Assembly (NCBI GenBank): GCA_027596195.1
Contig: JADGJG010000466.1
Coordinates: forward strand, 1-19,026
From: Podochytrium sp. JEL0797
Lineage: Eukaryota; Chytridiomycota; Chytridiomycetes; Chytridiales; Chytriomycetaceae
Reading direction: 5' to 3'
Length of the DNA: 19,026 nucleotides
The translations under genes and the position numbers were made by a program. Position 1 is the stretch's first letter. Every line of letters starts with the position of its first letter. A model generated the notes under the pieces. It was not told the origin of the DNA, made no database searches, and was given only the letters and a program-made list of their open reading frames with translations. Positions 9,501 to 18,635 of the stretch are shown here, piece after piece.

Positions 9501-12020
9501 TTCTTCTTGTCCTCCTTGCCAGAGGCCGTGGGGAACCGGATGCTCACTTCATCCCCGTACGTGGACACCAACTCCTTCAAGTCCTTGCCACCAGCCCCAA
9601 TAATCCGTCCATGGAACTTTCCATCCACCTTCACAACTTCGCTCGTAAAGTCGGCACTCGCCAACGACACGCTCAAAATCTCAACCCGCACCTTCTCCGC
9701 AAACGCAGCCACCTCGGCGTCATCCTCCGCATCGGCCTTGACAGCTCCAGCAGTCTTCTTTGTCGCCGCCTTGGCATTCGTGGCTCCACCAAGTCCTCTT
9801 GGCAACCGTCTCACCACAACCAAGATCTCATCACTCCCTTCACTCTCACTTGGAACCAACACATCCGCCAACCGTCCTTCCCAAACAGGCTGCGCCTTCA
9901 TCTTGACAATGTTAGACCCACCCTTTCCAACCACAAACTTGTGCAGTCCGTGCGGGATCTCAATCTCGCCAAAGAACAACGAGCGGCCCCACTCTTCGAC
10001 CAAAGCGTTGAGCTGGATGCGTGCAGACTCGGCCTCGAGCTTCGTTTTGCCTTGCACTTCAATGATGGGGTCCGTCACGTCGTCGAGCATGCGGTGGATG
10101 GACACGTTGTTGGCAGCTTCGATGGCCTTGATTTGCGCAATTTCCTTGGTGAAGAGGTATCGCGCAAAGAGGGCAGGGTTGATGGCGGCTGGAAGGGCGC
10201 GGAGGAGGTGGATTTCTTCGAGACTGACTTGGTTCGACTGGCAAAATAAAAAACAACGAGTCAATATCACATTCTGCGTGGGGGTTCATCCAAGGAGGTT
10301 CCCTCCCCTTACCTTCTGCAAAACAGACTGGAGAGCAATGCTGAGCTGGGCATCCGGTCCGCGGACAGTCACAACGTCGCTGGGGTCGCTGGCGGCGGGG
10401 AGCTCAACAGAGCAACCGGTGGCTTCCATAATCTCCTGCAAGTTCTTTCCCTTCACGCCAATAATGAAACGGTGCTGTCTCTTCTTGATGGGGAAAGAGA
10501 GCGTGCGAGTGGTACGCAGCTGTAGGAGGAAAAATACGATACATCAGAATGAGCAACGACGAAACGGTCAGCGTGTATGTGAAGAAAACACGCACCAAGT
10601 TGTCGTAAATAGCGCGAATCTCCTCCTCAGCAATCTTGACCGAGTCTCTGGGTCCCACAATCACAATCTCGTTCAAGTTCTTTTGCGGGGCACCCTCCTT
10701 GGCTTCAAACGACAAGGCGGCAAGAGGCGGAATGTGGATACGGGTTCCCGTCTTTTCCTCAATCGATTCAACGGTCGCGTTGTTGGCTCCGGCAACGAAG
10801 GGGTGGTACGCGCGTTCAACGTTCAGACGGGAGCTGTAGTTCAAGGACTGGGTTTTGGTTTTTGTTAATACCCGTAGAGCGAGATGCCCCCCTCAAGGAT
10901 AAAAAAACAAACATACTCTCTTGGCAACAAGGTCCTCAATCTCCTTCTTGGCGTCACGAACACCTTCAAAGTTTCCCTTGATAGTGATGGGCTGCTCCTC
11001 GTCCTCGTCCACTTCCTCTTCTCCGTCCTCGGGCTTCACCGATTTGGGAACCTGGATTTGGGTTCCGGTACGCGCAGTCAAGTCCTTAAGGTTCTTTCCA
11101 CCGGCTCCCAGAATGTGAGGGCGGACAGAGGAGGGAACCATGACGATTTCGGTGGCCTGTTTGCATGCAGAAAGAAGAGAGAGATGTGTCAAGAACCATT
11201 CCATTTGGTAAGGTATGGTATTTTTCAACACTTACGTAGACTCCAATCGCCGAAACCAAATCCTTGCGAGCAATTTTAACGTTTTCGGGCTTTCCCGTGA
11301 TGATGAACGAGGTTCCGTTCGAGAGAACATCAATGATGGTCGAGGTGCGGAGTCCAATGGCCTTGACGTGGTCAGCGACCGAGTTTTTTCCGTTCGAGGG
11401 GAGCTTTTGCTGTTTTTGGCGGTTAGGGGTGTGGAGAGAGTGAGTTTATAAAGCCGAAACGTGTCAAATCAAAAATGCGGGGAAAGCAAGTCCATTTTGT
11501 TGTCGTATCCACCAGGTTTTCGTTTTTGTTTTGACGAGAATTTTTCCGATCGCCAATGGGAGAACGCGCGCGCAGATTCCGCATTCATTTGCCATAACAC
11601 CCCCCTGCCGATAAAAACCAGCCCATACTCTCGAAGAACGCACACGCGCACACACACACGACAGAAAATAAAATAAAAAATACAAACCTGCATATTGAAC
11701 GGCACCTCCACGCTCTCCGCAACCCTCTTCCCACTCGACCCCAACTTCTTCACCCCGGCCTCCGCAACCGCCGCCTTCGTAATAGCCGGTCTCCACGCCT
11801 GCGTAGGTTTGGGACCCGTCGGGGCAGCAGAGGGGGGCAACGCGGGGAACAGGTCCTCGGAGTTGAGGTCGATGGGAGTCGCAGCGGCAGTAGTGCTCGT
11901 GAAGGCGATGGAGGCGGAGATTTCGTCGATGGGGGATTCGAGGTCGTTTCCGTTCGAGAAGGGGATGGGGTCGTTTCCTTCGATTCCGCGCAGGAGTTGG
12001 TCAAAGATTTCGGATTCCAT
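6501..12020 (-). CDS. Vigilin / Scp160-type multi-KH RNA-binding protein
   Basis: This is an RNA-binding scaffold that in known relatives sits on polysomes and the ER and affects mRNA translation and stability. Coding exons (minus): 12020-11688, 11409-11236, 11156-10917, 10847-10596, 10519-10313, 10237-7940, 7876-7613 and 7559-6501. They total about 1608 aa, and all seven introns are phase 0. Canonical KH GxxG loops lie at about residues 186 (GAGG), 354 (GVKG), 506 (GKGG), 616 (GAGG), 840 (GRQG), 939 (GASG), 1015 (GPAG), 1117 (GKGG) and 1277 (GKAG). Degenerate KH copies lie around 112-169, 269 (GANN), 420-470, 700-740 and 1170-1256, giving about 14 in all as in vigilin. The N-terminus has EDLFPALPP, like the DAFPPLP segment of animal vigilins. 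The block RLNVERAYHPFVAG followed by TGTRIHIPP closely matches vigilin KH3. After the last KH the chain adds about 280 residues of Ala/Pro/Lys-rich low-complexity sequence ending in Lys clusters. It is longer than yeast Scp160 (1222 aa) or human vigilin (1268 aa). Confidence 0.93.
11410..11687 (-). other. Unusually long first coding intron of the vigilin gene
   Basis: This intron is 278 nt, while the other six in the gene are 53-79 nt. The donor is CAG|GTTTGTAT and the acceptor AAACAG|CAAAAG; both keep phase 0. Just inside the donor is an A/T-rich stretch, followed by a CA-repeat (plus-strand CACACGCGCACACACACACG, about 11641-11660). No ORF in it resembles protein. Length and repeat suggest a regulatory or recently expanded intron, but that is inference. 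Confidence 0.6.
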
Positions 12021-12402
12021 TTCTTGTTTTGTTTGGCTTGTTGTTTGTTCCTGGTGGGGGGAGGAGGGGGGGGGGGGGGGGGGGGGTGAGAAAAGATATT
12101 GTTTGGGGGGCGGAGAGACAAGGCGAAAAAAATCAAAGTGCCTGGAACCAAAACAAATGCGCATATTGATGCACAGGGGATAAAGGTCACATACCGATAC
12201 AGGACTAGTTTAGTACACTCTTGGTAGATGGTCTGGACCAGGGAGAGAGCAAGGGGGGGTCAGCACGATTATTTGGGATTACGAGCGGAGCAGTGGGGGG
12301 CAGAACTCACTCTTGCAAGAGGAAGTCAGATGTTTGTTGGGAGAGATTGATTCGATAAGGCAGGTGGGTGACTTTTGAATCAAGCAGAGGGACGGGGAAC
12401 GT
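12021..12402 (-). promoter_or_regulatory. Probable spliced 5' leader of the vigilin gene
   Basis: On the minus strand, strong splice signals line up upstream of the vigilin ATG. A TTTTCCCAG acceptor opens a segment 12402-12311, which ends at the donor AAGA|GTGAGT. A CTGGTCCAG acceptor opens 12232-12195, which ends at TATCG|GTATGT. A CCCCCCACCAG acceptor opens 12050, which runs into the ATG at 12020. No frame through these exons joins the vigilin frame without a stop, so they are best read as untranslated leader exons. The last intron (12194-12051) has a run of 21 C (minus strand, 12086-12066) as its pyrimidine tract. An alternative is a separate small gene ending at TAG 12207-12205. Confidence 0.45.
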
Positions 12403-12749
12403 CTGGGAAAACAAACAAACGTGTCAATACAACGGTGCGATACAAAGCGATCATGTTGCCAGGGGAAGCCGTTTCCAATTCCAAGTCAAGCCGCTTTCAA
12501 CTCATCCCTTTCCGTAAGATATTGATCGATCTGGCGGGACTGGTCGATTGGAGAGGAAGCTGGCCGGGCAGTGACGCACCTTTTGAAGAGATTTTTTGAA
12601 AGACCAAGGAATGAGGAAGACCAAGTTTTCAGAAATATTTACAAGAACTTCGATAAAGGAATACAATAAATGGTTAATTCTTGGGAACTCCTTGTTCAAT
12701 AATTCGTTTGGTCTTCCTTTCTCTTCTCCTTTGAAATATTACTCAAAAA
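12403..12749. promoter_or_regulatory. Divergent promoter region, vigilin / anoctamin
   Basis: There is no convincing gene on either strand. It lies between the inferred vigilin leader exons and the anoctamin ATG and must hold both promoters. The right part (12640-12749) is AT-rich, with AATATTTAC and GAAATATTACTC near the anoctamin start. A minus-strand ATG at about 12454 begins a 24-codon frame (MIALYRTVVL...) that would be an upstream ORF if transcribed. No known core-promoter motif could be assigned. Confidence 0.35.
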
Positions 12750-15003
12750 ATGAGTCACAGCGTCATTCTGAACACGCAACCTTCCAGCGCAGAAGAAGCC
12801 GTCCACCTGATCGCCAGCCTCATTGCCCGCGGCCTCGACGTGTCGCTAGTTCCCCTCGATTCCCCGTCTCCCCCACCTCCAACCCCCACCCCCACCCCAC
12901 AAGCCCCACCCCCAGTCCCCTCAGTCGCCCTTCTCGTCTCCGCACCCCCACGTGTCGCAACACGTATCCAACACTGGTCCGAAGGCACTCCACTGCCACC
13001 CCTCGGTTCCGCGGATTCCACGGGTTCATCGAACCCGGTGATCACGAAGGCATCCCGGATTCGCATGTTGGTGGATTTCTTGGTAACTGCGAAATCGGAG
13101 GGAGGGTGTGGAATCGCTGTGGATGCGGAGAAGGGGCCTGTGAAGGATTTGGTGGTGTTGCAGGATGCGGATTGGCAAAAGGTGAATTATGACCCTTGAG
13201 TGAAACACGCCTTTTTCATTTATTTCGCTAACTGTGACGATGGAATACGAAACTCTCAGTCTTGGCTGGCTCTGTGGTCCAAGAAAGCTCTTCTGGACAC
13301 CAACACGGACTTTGATATTGTCCAACAACACCTCGGCGAGGAATTGGCCTTTTACTTTGCATTCCTCAACTTTTTCTTGCTCGCCTTGATTCCCATCGCC
13401 ATCGTGGGATTGATCTGCCACAAATTCGTGCGTCCCTTTTCGACTTTTTACGCCATCGCACTCTCCATCTGGTCCATCGTCTTCCTCACCGCCTGGAAAC
13501 GCCAACAATTCCTTCTCGCCGATTCCTGGAACTCCCAAAACGCCCAAAAGCTCAACAAGCGCCACGATTTCGTGCCAGACCACACGATCCGTGACCCAGC
13601 CACAGGCCTCTCGATTCCCACGTACACGTTTTGGAAACGTTGGATCGTGCATGCGGGGATGACGGTTCCTCTCGTACTTGCGTTCATTGTCCTCGTCGTT
13701 TTCTTCTCGGCTGTGATTCTGATTCTCCAAATCTTTTTCACGCAAGTGTACAATGGACCTTACAAACAAGTCCTAAGCATGTCCCCCGTCCTCCTCCAAG
13801 TCCTAACCCTCCCCCACATCGCGGCCGTATACCACCGCCTTTCCCTCCGAACCACGCGTTTGGAAAACTCGGAATCGACAGACGACCATTCCGCCTCCCT
13901 CGCCCGAAAATCTTTCCTCGTTTCCTTCCTCCTCACCCACCTTTCCCTCTTCCTCGTAGCGGCATGTTACATCCCCGTTTCGGACCGTCTCTTGCCGTGG
14001 TTGAGTGCGTGCGGGGTGCCAGTGGGTGGGGACGTGCAGATTCTGAATTTGTTGGGACCGGAGAGTTTGAAGGGGAGAGTGGTTTATTTTTGTGTGACGG
14101 GACAGGTTGTGGGACAGTTGACGGAGGTTGGGATTCCGACTTTGATGGCGTGGTGGAATAGTCGCGCGATTGCAAAGAAGGAGGAGGAAAGTGGGGAATT
14201 GAAGATGGGTGGAGTGGCGAGTGGAAAGGAGGGTGAAAAGAATTCACCTTTGGTCGTGAGTGGGAAAGAGGAGGTGGGGGAGGAAGAGGGTTTGCGGGTT
14301 CGGATTCGACAGGCGTTGGCGTTGCCGCGGTATGAGATTTATGAGGATTATGCGGAACTCGCGAATCAGTTTGCGCTCGTGTGTTTGTTTAGTGGAGCGT
14401 GGACGCTTGCGCCGGTTTGTTTTGTAGTGAATAATGTGATGGAGTTGAGGACGGATGCGTTCAAGATTTGCACGGATTTCCGGTGAGTTTTTGTTACTTA
14501 TTTCGACTTTTTTTTGACTCAACTTCTCTCTTCTCACTCACATTCACATGCATAAAACACACACAAAAAAAATCAGCCGCCCAATCCCATACCGAACCTC
14601 CTCCATCGAACCCTGGCTCGAAATCTTTTCCGTCCTCTCCCTCCTCGGAACATGCACAACCTTCCTCCTCACATCCCTGTACCAAAACTGGGACCCCACC
14701 ATCCCCGCATCGCAGCAAACGCTCCCACACGCCGTGTTTTTCCTCATCCTCGTGTTTTCGGTCCACCTCGCACACAAGGGCCTCTCGTGGTGTGTGGAGC
14801 AAGGGTTCGTGGCCATGTATGGCGACGTGAAGGGGTTGAGTGGAGCAGCGCGGGAACGGCGTGTTCGCGAGTGGGAGAGGAAGCAGGAGATGTTGCGGTT
14901 GATGCGGAAGGAGGAGGATGAGGAGGGTGGTGTGGAGGCGAAGGTGGATTTGGTGATGGGGATTGTTGGAGGAGTGTTTTCGGAGAGTAAGAAAGAGGTG
15001 TGA
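12750..15003 (+). CDS. Anoctamin / TMEM16 family membrane protein (Ist2-like)
   Basis: Anoctamins are Ca-activated lipid scramblases or anion channels; the fungal member Ist2 also tethers ER to plasma membrane. Exons 12750-13181, 13260-14482 and 14577-15003 encode 693 aa. Introns are 78 nt (phase 0, GCTAACTG branch site) and 94 nt (phase 2). Residues 1-144 form a soluble N-terminal domain with a Pro-rich insert (about 35-55). HLGEELAFYFAFLNFFLLALIP opens the membrane region, followed by several long hydrophobic segments. The TM6 motif LTEVGIP supplies E433. The TM7-TM8 core has D507/E510 (EDYAEL) and E539/D543 (NNVMELRTDAFK). The E510-E539 spacing of 29 equals that of E705-E734 in mouse TMEM16A, so the Ca site looks intact except that the Asn four residues before the TM6 Glu is Gly. 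An acidic Lys/Glu loop links TM6 and TM7. The C-terminus is a basic/acidic helix, shorter than yeast Ist2's tail. Its function as channel or scramblase cannot be told from sequence. Confidence 0.92.
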
Positions 15004-15126
15004 GTTGGGGAGCTGGAGAGCAAGAAGGAGGTGGGAGTGAAGGTGGGAGTGATTTTCGGCATCATCCAAGTTGGGCTTGGCCCCCCCCCCAAAAAAAAAA
15101 GTTGCTTTTTTCGGACATTCGTCAAA
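15004..15126. promoter_or_regulatory. Short spacer between anoctamin and TPX2 genes
   Basis: This 123-bp gap must carry the anoctamin 3' end and the TPX2 promoter and 5' UTR. It contains C10 (15081-15090) directly followed by A10 (15091-15100). No AATAAA was seen. The TPX2 ATG follows TTCGTCAAA, with an A at -3. Confidence 0.4.
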
Positions 15127-17850
15127 ATGAGCGCAACACCTTTGCGCCGCAGCAATAGCGCACTTCCGATGTCGGCCAGCATGAAGAGCAAGCGCACGGC
15201 ACTGCTCGGTGGGCAACAACAACAACAACAACAACAAGAACAGGGCGGCGAGGCAGCCGTGTTTGCAGACGAACAGTTTGAGTTTGCGGCGCCAAAGTTT
15301 GTCGACTTTTCAAAGGAGGAAGCCTTGAACCAGACGGGAAAGAGCGAGGCGTGGTTTGGTAAGAATGAATTAGTAGTTATTACTTAGTAGCGAAAGTGGA
15401 ATTAACCTTTGTTTATTAGACACACACCTCTCGTCGCCTCTCACTGGGCCCACGCGCGTGGCCCGCCCTGCTGCGCTTCTTTCTCAGCTTGGAAGAGAAG
15501 ATGACGACTTTGACTTTGACGTTGCCACGCCCAAGGCCTCGAAACACCACCCCAAAACAACCTCTGCTTACATGCAGCCCACAAAGGCCTCGAATGCCCG
15601 CAATACTGAAAACGGCCTCACAAAGAAGCTGTCGCTTATGGCCCTGTCAAACAACAATTCACTCGGAGAAAAACGACCCGCCACCGCACTCACCGCAAAA
15701 AGACAACCCCTCGCTCAACAGAGACAGAGACCCGCTACGGCTTCTTCAACCACCGTGCCTGCGAGACAGAGGCTCACCACAACCATTCCAAAGGAATTCA
15801 ACTTTGCGAAACGATCCACCACAACTGCTGCCTCGAGCAGTTCCACCAACAAACTCGGAATCAACAAGTCCTCCTCGATCCAGGTATCCTTTCATATTAC
15901 ACCACCTCAAATTCGCACGCGTTTTAACGAACGTGTCTATTCCCAACAGAAACGACCCCTCCCCAAAAAAGCAACCGGCGAACTCACCGTCCCCAAACCA
16001 TTCCACTTTCACCAATCCGTTCACCGTCCCACCGCGTCGTCCTCGGCCCCTTTGCAAGCCAAATCGCCGTTCGTGCCGCTCGTGAACCGCGTCAAGATGT
16101 TTGAAACGCAGGTCCCGGACAGATTCAAGCCCGTTCCGAAAGCAACCACTGTGAGTTTTTTTTGCTTTATTTGGTTTTGTGCGTGTGTGAGTGTGTGTGG
16201 ATTTGGTTCTTTTCTGTTTTGACTGAACGAAAACGTTTCCCCCTTAGCATGCCCCACACTTGGCTCCAAGACTCACGAAACCACATTCTCCGAACTTGTT
16301 GACCAAGAACCGCATGAAATCGACTCCGTGAGTCGGTTTTGTTTTTTGTTTTTTGTGCGTGGGGGAAGTCTCGGTGTCCGAAAAGTGAACCTAACTCACC
16401 ATCCCACCCCCACCTGTGGAACCTACAGAGCGCTCAAGTCGACGGAACAACTCGAAATCGAGTCGTTGACGGAGTATCCCAAGTTCAAGGCGCATCCCGT
16501 CAACAAGAAGGTAAGCTGTCAACTTGACGTCGGTGACGAAAAAACAAAAAACGAATCCTCAAACCCCACACAACAACCAAAACCCCAGATTCTCAAAGAA
16601 CCAGCCCACATCCCAGCCCCAATCCACAAACCCCCCACCATCCCCATGACCCCGAACCTCTCGAAACCACGCCGCGCGTCGGCCCCCGTCATTCCTTCGA
16701 ACCTCGCCCAAAACGCGATCCCCAAAGCGAACCCCATCCCACGCTCCCTGCACGCGAAACCATTCGAACCCGTGCTCACGCGCCGACAGATCGTCCCGCG
16801 CGCGCATGTCGTGTTGCCCGGGGAGGAAGTGAGTGCACGCAAGTTGCGCGAGTTTGAGGAGGCCGAGAGACGGAGGTGTGAGGAGGAGGAGAGGGTGAGA
16901 GAGTTTCGGGCGAGAGGTGTTCCTGATTTGAATGCGAGTGTGAGTGTGTTTTTTTATATTCTATTTGTTATGCGTGACTATTTCTTTCTCCGCAAGCGTT
17001 TAAACACACACACACATCACAGAACCTCCCCTTCGTACCCCCCAAACCCACCACCGCCCCAGCCCCCTTCCATTTCACCGCGCACCCACCCCCACGCAGC
17101 GCCTTTTCGCAACAAGACCTCCTCGCGCCCAAATTCACGGCACAGCCCGTTCCCCTCGTCGACCCGTTTGTACCCAAGCGCAGCGACAAGCCCGTGACGG
17201 TTCCTGAGGAGGTTGCGCTGCGGACGGATTGGCGGGCGGAAGAGCGGAGGGCGTTTGAGGAGGCCAAGAGGGAGAGGGAGAGGGAGGAGGAGGTGTTGAA
17301 GGAGCAGGCGAGGGTGGAGAGAGAGGTGAGTTTTGAATGTGGAGTTTTTTTTGTTTGTGTTTTTTTTGTCGGGTCGTTCGGACATGCAAAAAAATCGTGG
17401 GTTCCGATTCACTAACTCGCTATTTTACACACGCACCCAATATACACACACACATCAATACAAACACAGGAATTTGAACGCCAACAAATCAAACAACTGC
17501 GTCAAGACCAAACGTTTGTCGCGCAACCGATCCGCACGTTCCCTGGGTTCCAAATCCACGCGTCGGACCGCAAACTCACGGAACCTGCGTCGCCCATGTT
17601 CAAGGACAAGCGCGAGCGCGTTGCGCGGTTGCAAGGGCAGGCGAGGGTTGCTGTTGCTGCGGAGGGGAGAAGCTTGTGGGGGTTGAGGGAGGTTCCTGGC
17701 GAGGATGAGGAGGAGGAAGAGGAGGAGGTGCCGATGGGGGAGTTTGAAGTGCAGGAGGGGGATGGTGGTGCGGGGGTGAAGAAGCGGGAGTGGGCTGCGC
17801 CTGTGGAGTGGGTGGATTCGGATGGAGTTGCTGGGAGTGGCGGGTTTTGA
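15127..17850 (+). CDS. TPX2: TPX2 spindle assembly factor homologue
   Basis: TPX2 binds microtubules, promotes branching nucleation and activates Aurora A. Exons 15127-15358, 15420-15883, 15950-16150, 16248-16327, 16429-16510, 16589-16939, 17023-17325 and 17470-17850 give 697 aa (human 747). Intron phases are 1,0,0,2,0,0,0. A Gln run (30-37) precedes an Aurora-docking-like segment: F51/F53 (FEFAAP), F58 and F61 (FVDF), then W76-F77. The F58-F61-W76 spacing equals human F16-F19-W34. The middle is basic, Ser/Thr-rich and disordered. Next come LKSTEQLEIESLTEYPKFKA (like STAELEAEELEKLQQYKFKA of human TPX2), FRARGVPDLN, PFVPKRSDKPVTVP and a Glu/Arg coiled coil. The Pfam TPX2-like C-terminal repeat follows (LRQDQTFVAQPI, then DRKLTEPASPMF). 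The extreme C-terminus is acidic (EDEEEEEEE) and lacks an obvious kinesin-5-binding end like the animal one. Confidence 0.88.
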
Positions 17851-18635
17851 GAAGAAGAGTGTGTTTGTTTTTGTTGTAGTACGCGTAGCTGGTTGATTTT
17901 TTTGGAAGTGTTGTTGTTACAAAGGTTTTTTGGTTTTTGTTTTGAGGTTTTCGTTCTCGTGTGCAGTTTCTGGACATCACATTTTTTTTCCATTCTGGGA
18001 AACATCCTTTTTGCCGCCTTTTTTTGCGCCCACTGCACGTGAGCCTGCGCCTTCTTCTGCTTTGCACTGCGATGCGTTGTTTCTGACTCGTCTCTGAAGA
18101 ACCTAGTTTCGCCTAGCTTCTTTGCCTGGTTACTTTGCCTAGTTTCCACGCCACGAGCCTTCTGATTAAGGTATGAAGCGATTCATTCCCTATCAATCCG
18201 TCTCCTCCTCTCCTGCGCGGGACGCCTCGTGCTGGCTCTCGCTGGCTGCTTCCCTGCGTGTGCCCACCCCACTATCACGTTGCTTCCCAACCCACTTCCA
18301 TTCACACACACACTCACACACTCAACCACTCCCTCACTCTCTCACTATATCCTCTGTGCTATTTGTTTGTGTTGTTGCCATGCTGATTGTTTTTTTGTTT
18401 GTGTTTGGGCGCGCGTGTCCAGACTCTGTCTCCCTGCCTTTTTTTTATTCCTTGGTTTTCTCGCGAGCCTCGTTTCCAACCGCACCTACCGCAAAGGTAA
18501 AACCAGCCACACTCTCAAACTCTCACCCACCTCGTCCCACATTCCTCCGTTGCATCCCAATTTAACCCCCCTCTCTTCCTCATTCCCCAGAAACCCTCAC
18601 GCACCACAAACACGCACACACACACGCGTTCCTCC
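17851..18635. other. Intergenic region and leader of the rightmost gene
   Basis: There is no supported gene over 785 bp. The left third is T/G-rich 3' flank of TPX2, without AATAAA. From about 18060 the plus strand becomes pyrimidine-rich, with CT and CA repeats (about 18296-18350). A likely leader intron ends at CATTCCCCAG (18590), preceded by a TTTAACC branch-like site and a pyrimidine tract. Its donor may be AAAG|GTAAAA at 18496/18497 or AAG|GTATGA at 18170/18171. A frame starting at ATG 18173 stays open across the shorter splice into the downstream exon, but its composition (His/Thr/Ser and poly-T-derived Phe/Val) does not look coding. Confidence 0.4.

Noticed and set aside
7637..10868. 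Long plus-strand open frames opposite vigilin (for example 7637-9055 and 9327-10868)
   Set aside because: They are antisense shadows of the vigilin KH exons. They cross the verified introns, give low-complexity peptides, and the minus-strand KH motifs explain the lack of stops.
12375..12599. Plus-strand 74-codon frame between vigilin and anoctamin
   Set aside because: No ATG start and no recognisable product; minus-strand splice signals explain the region better.
13197..13199. In-frame TGA in the anoctamin gene as selenocysteine, readthrough or pseudogene lesion
   Set aside because: It lies inside a 78-nt intron with good donor, branch-like and acceptor sequences.
15211..15238. CAA repeat as a microsatellite or array of interest
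   Set aside because: It encodes a normal Gln run in TPX2, and a similar short run occurs at 18907-18918.
18173..18565. Open frame from ATG 18173 with a Val/Leu/Phe-rich membrane-like stretch
   Set aside because: The hydrophobic stretch comes from T-rich DNA, the rest is CA/CT repeat, and the region looks like a leader or intron.
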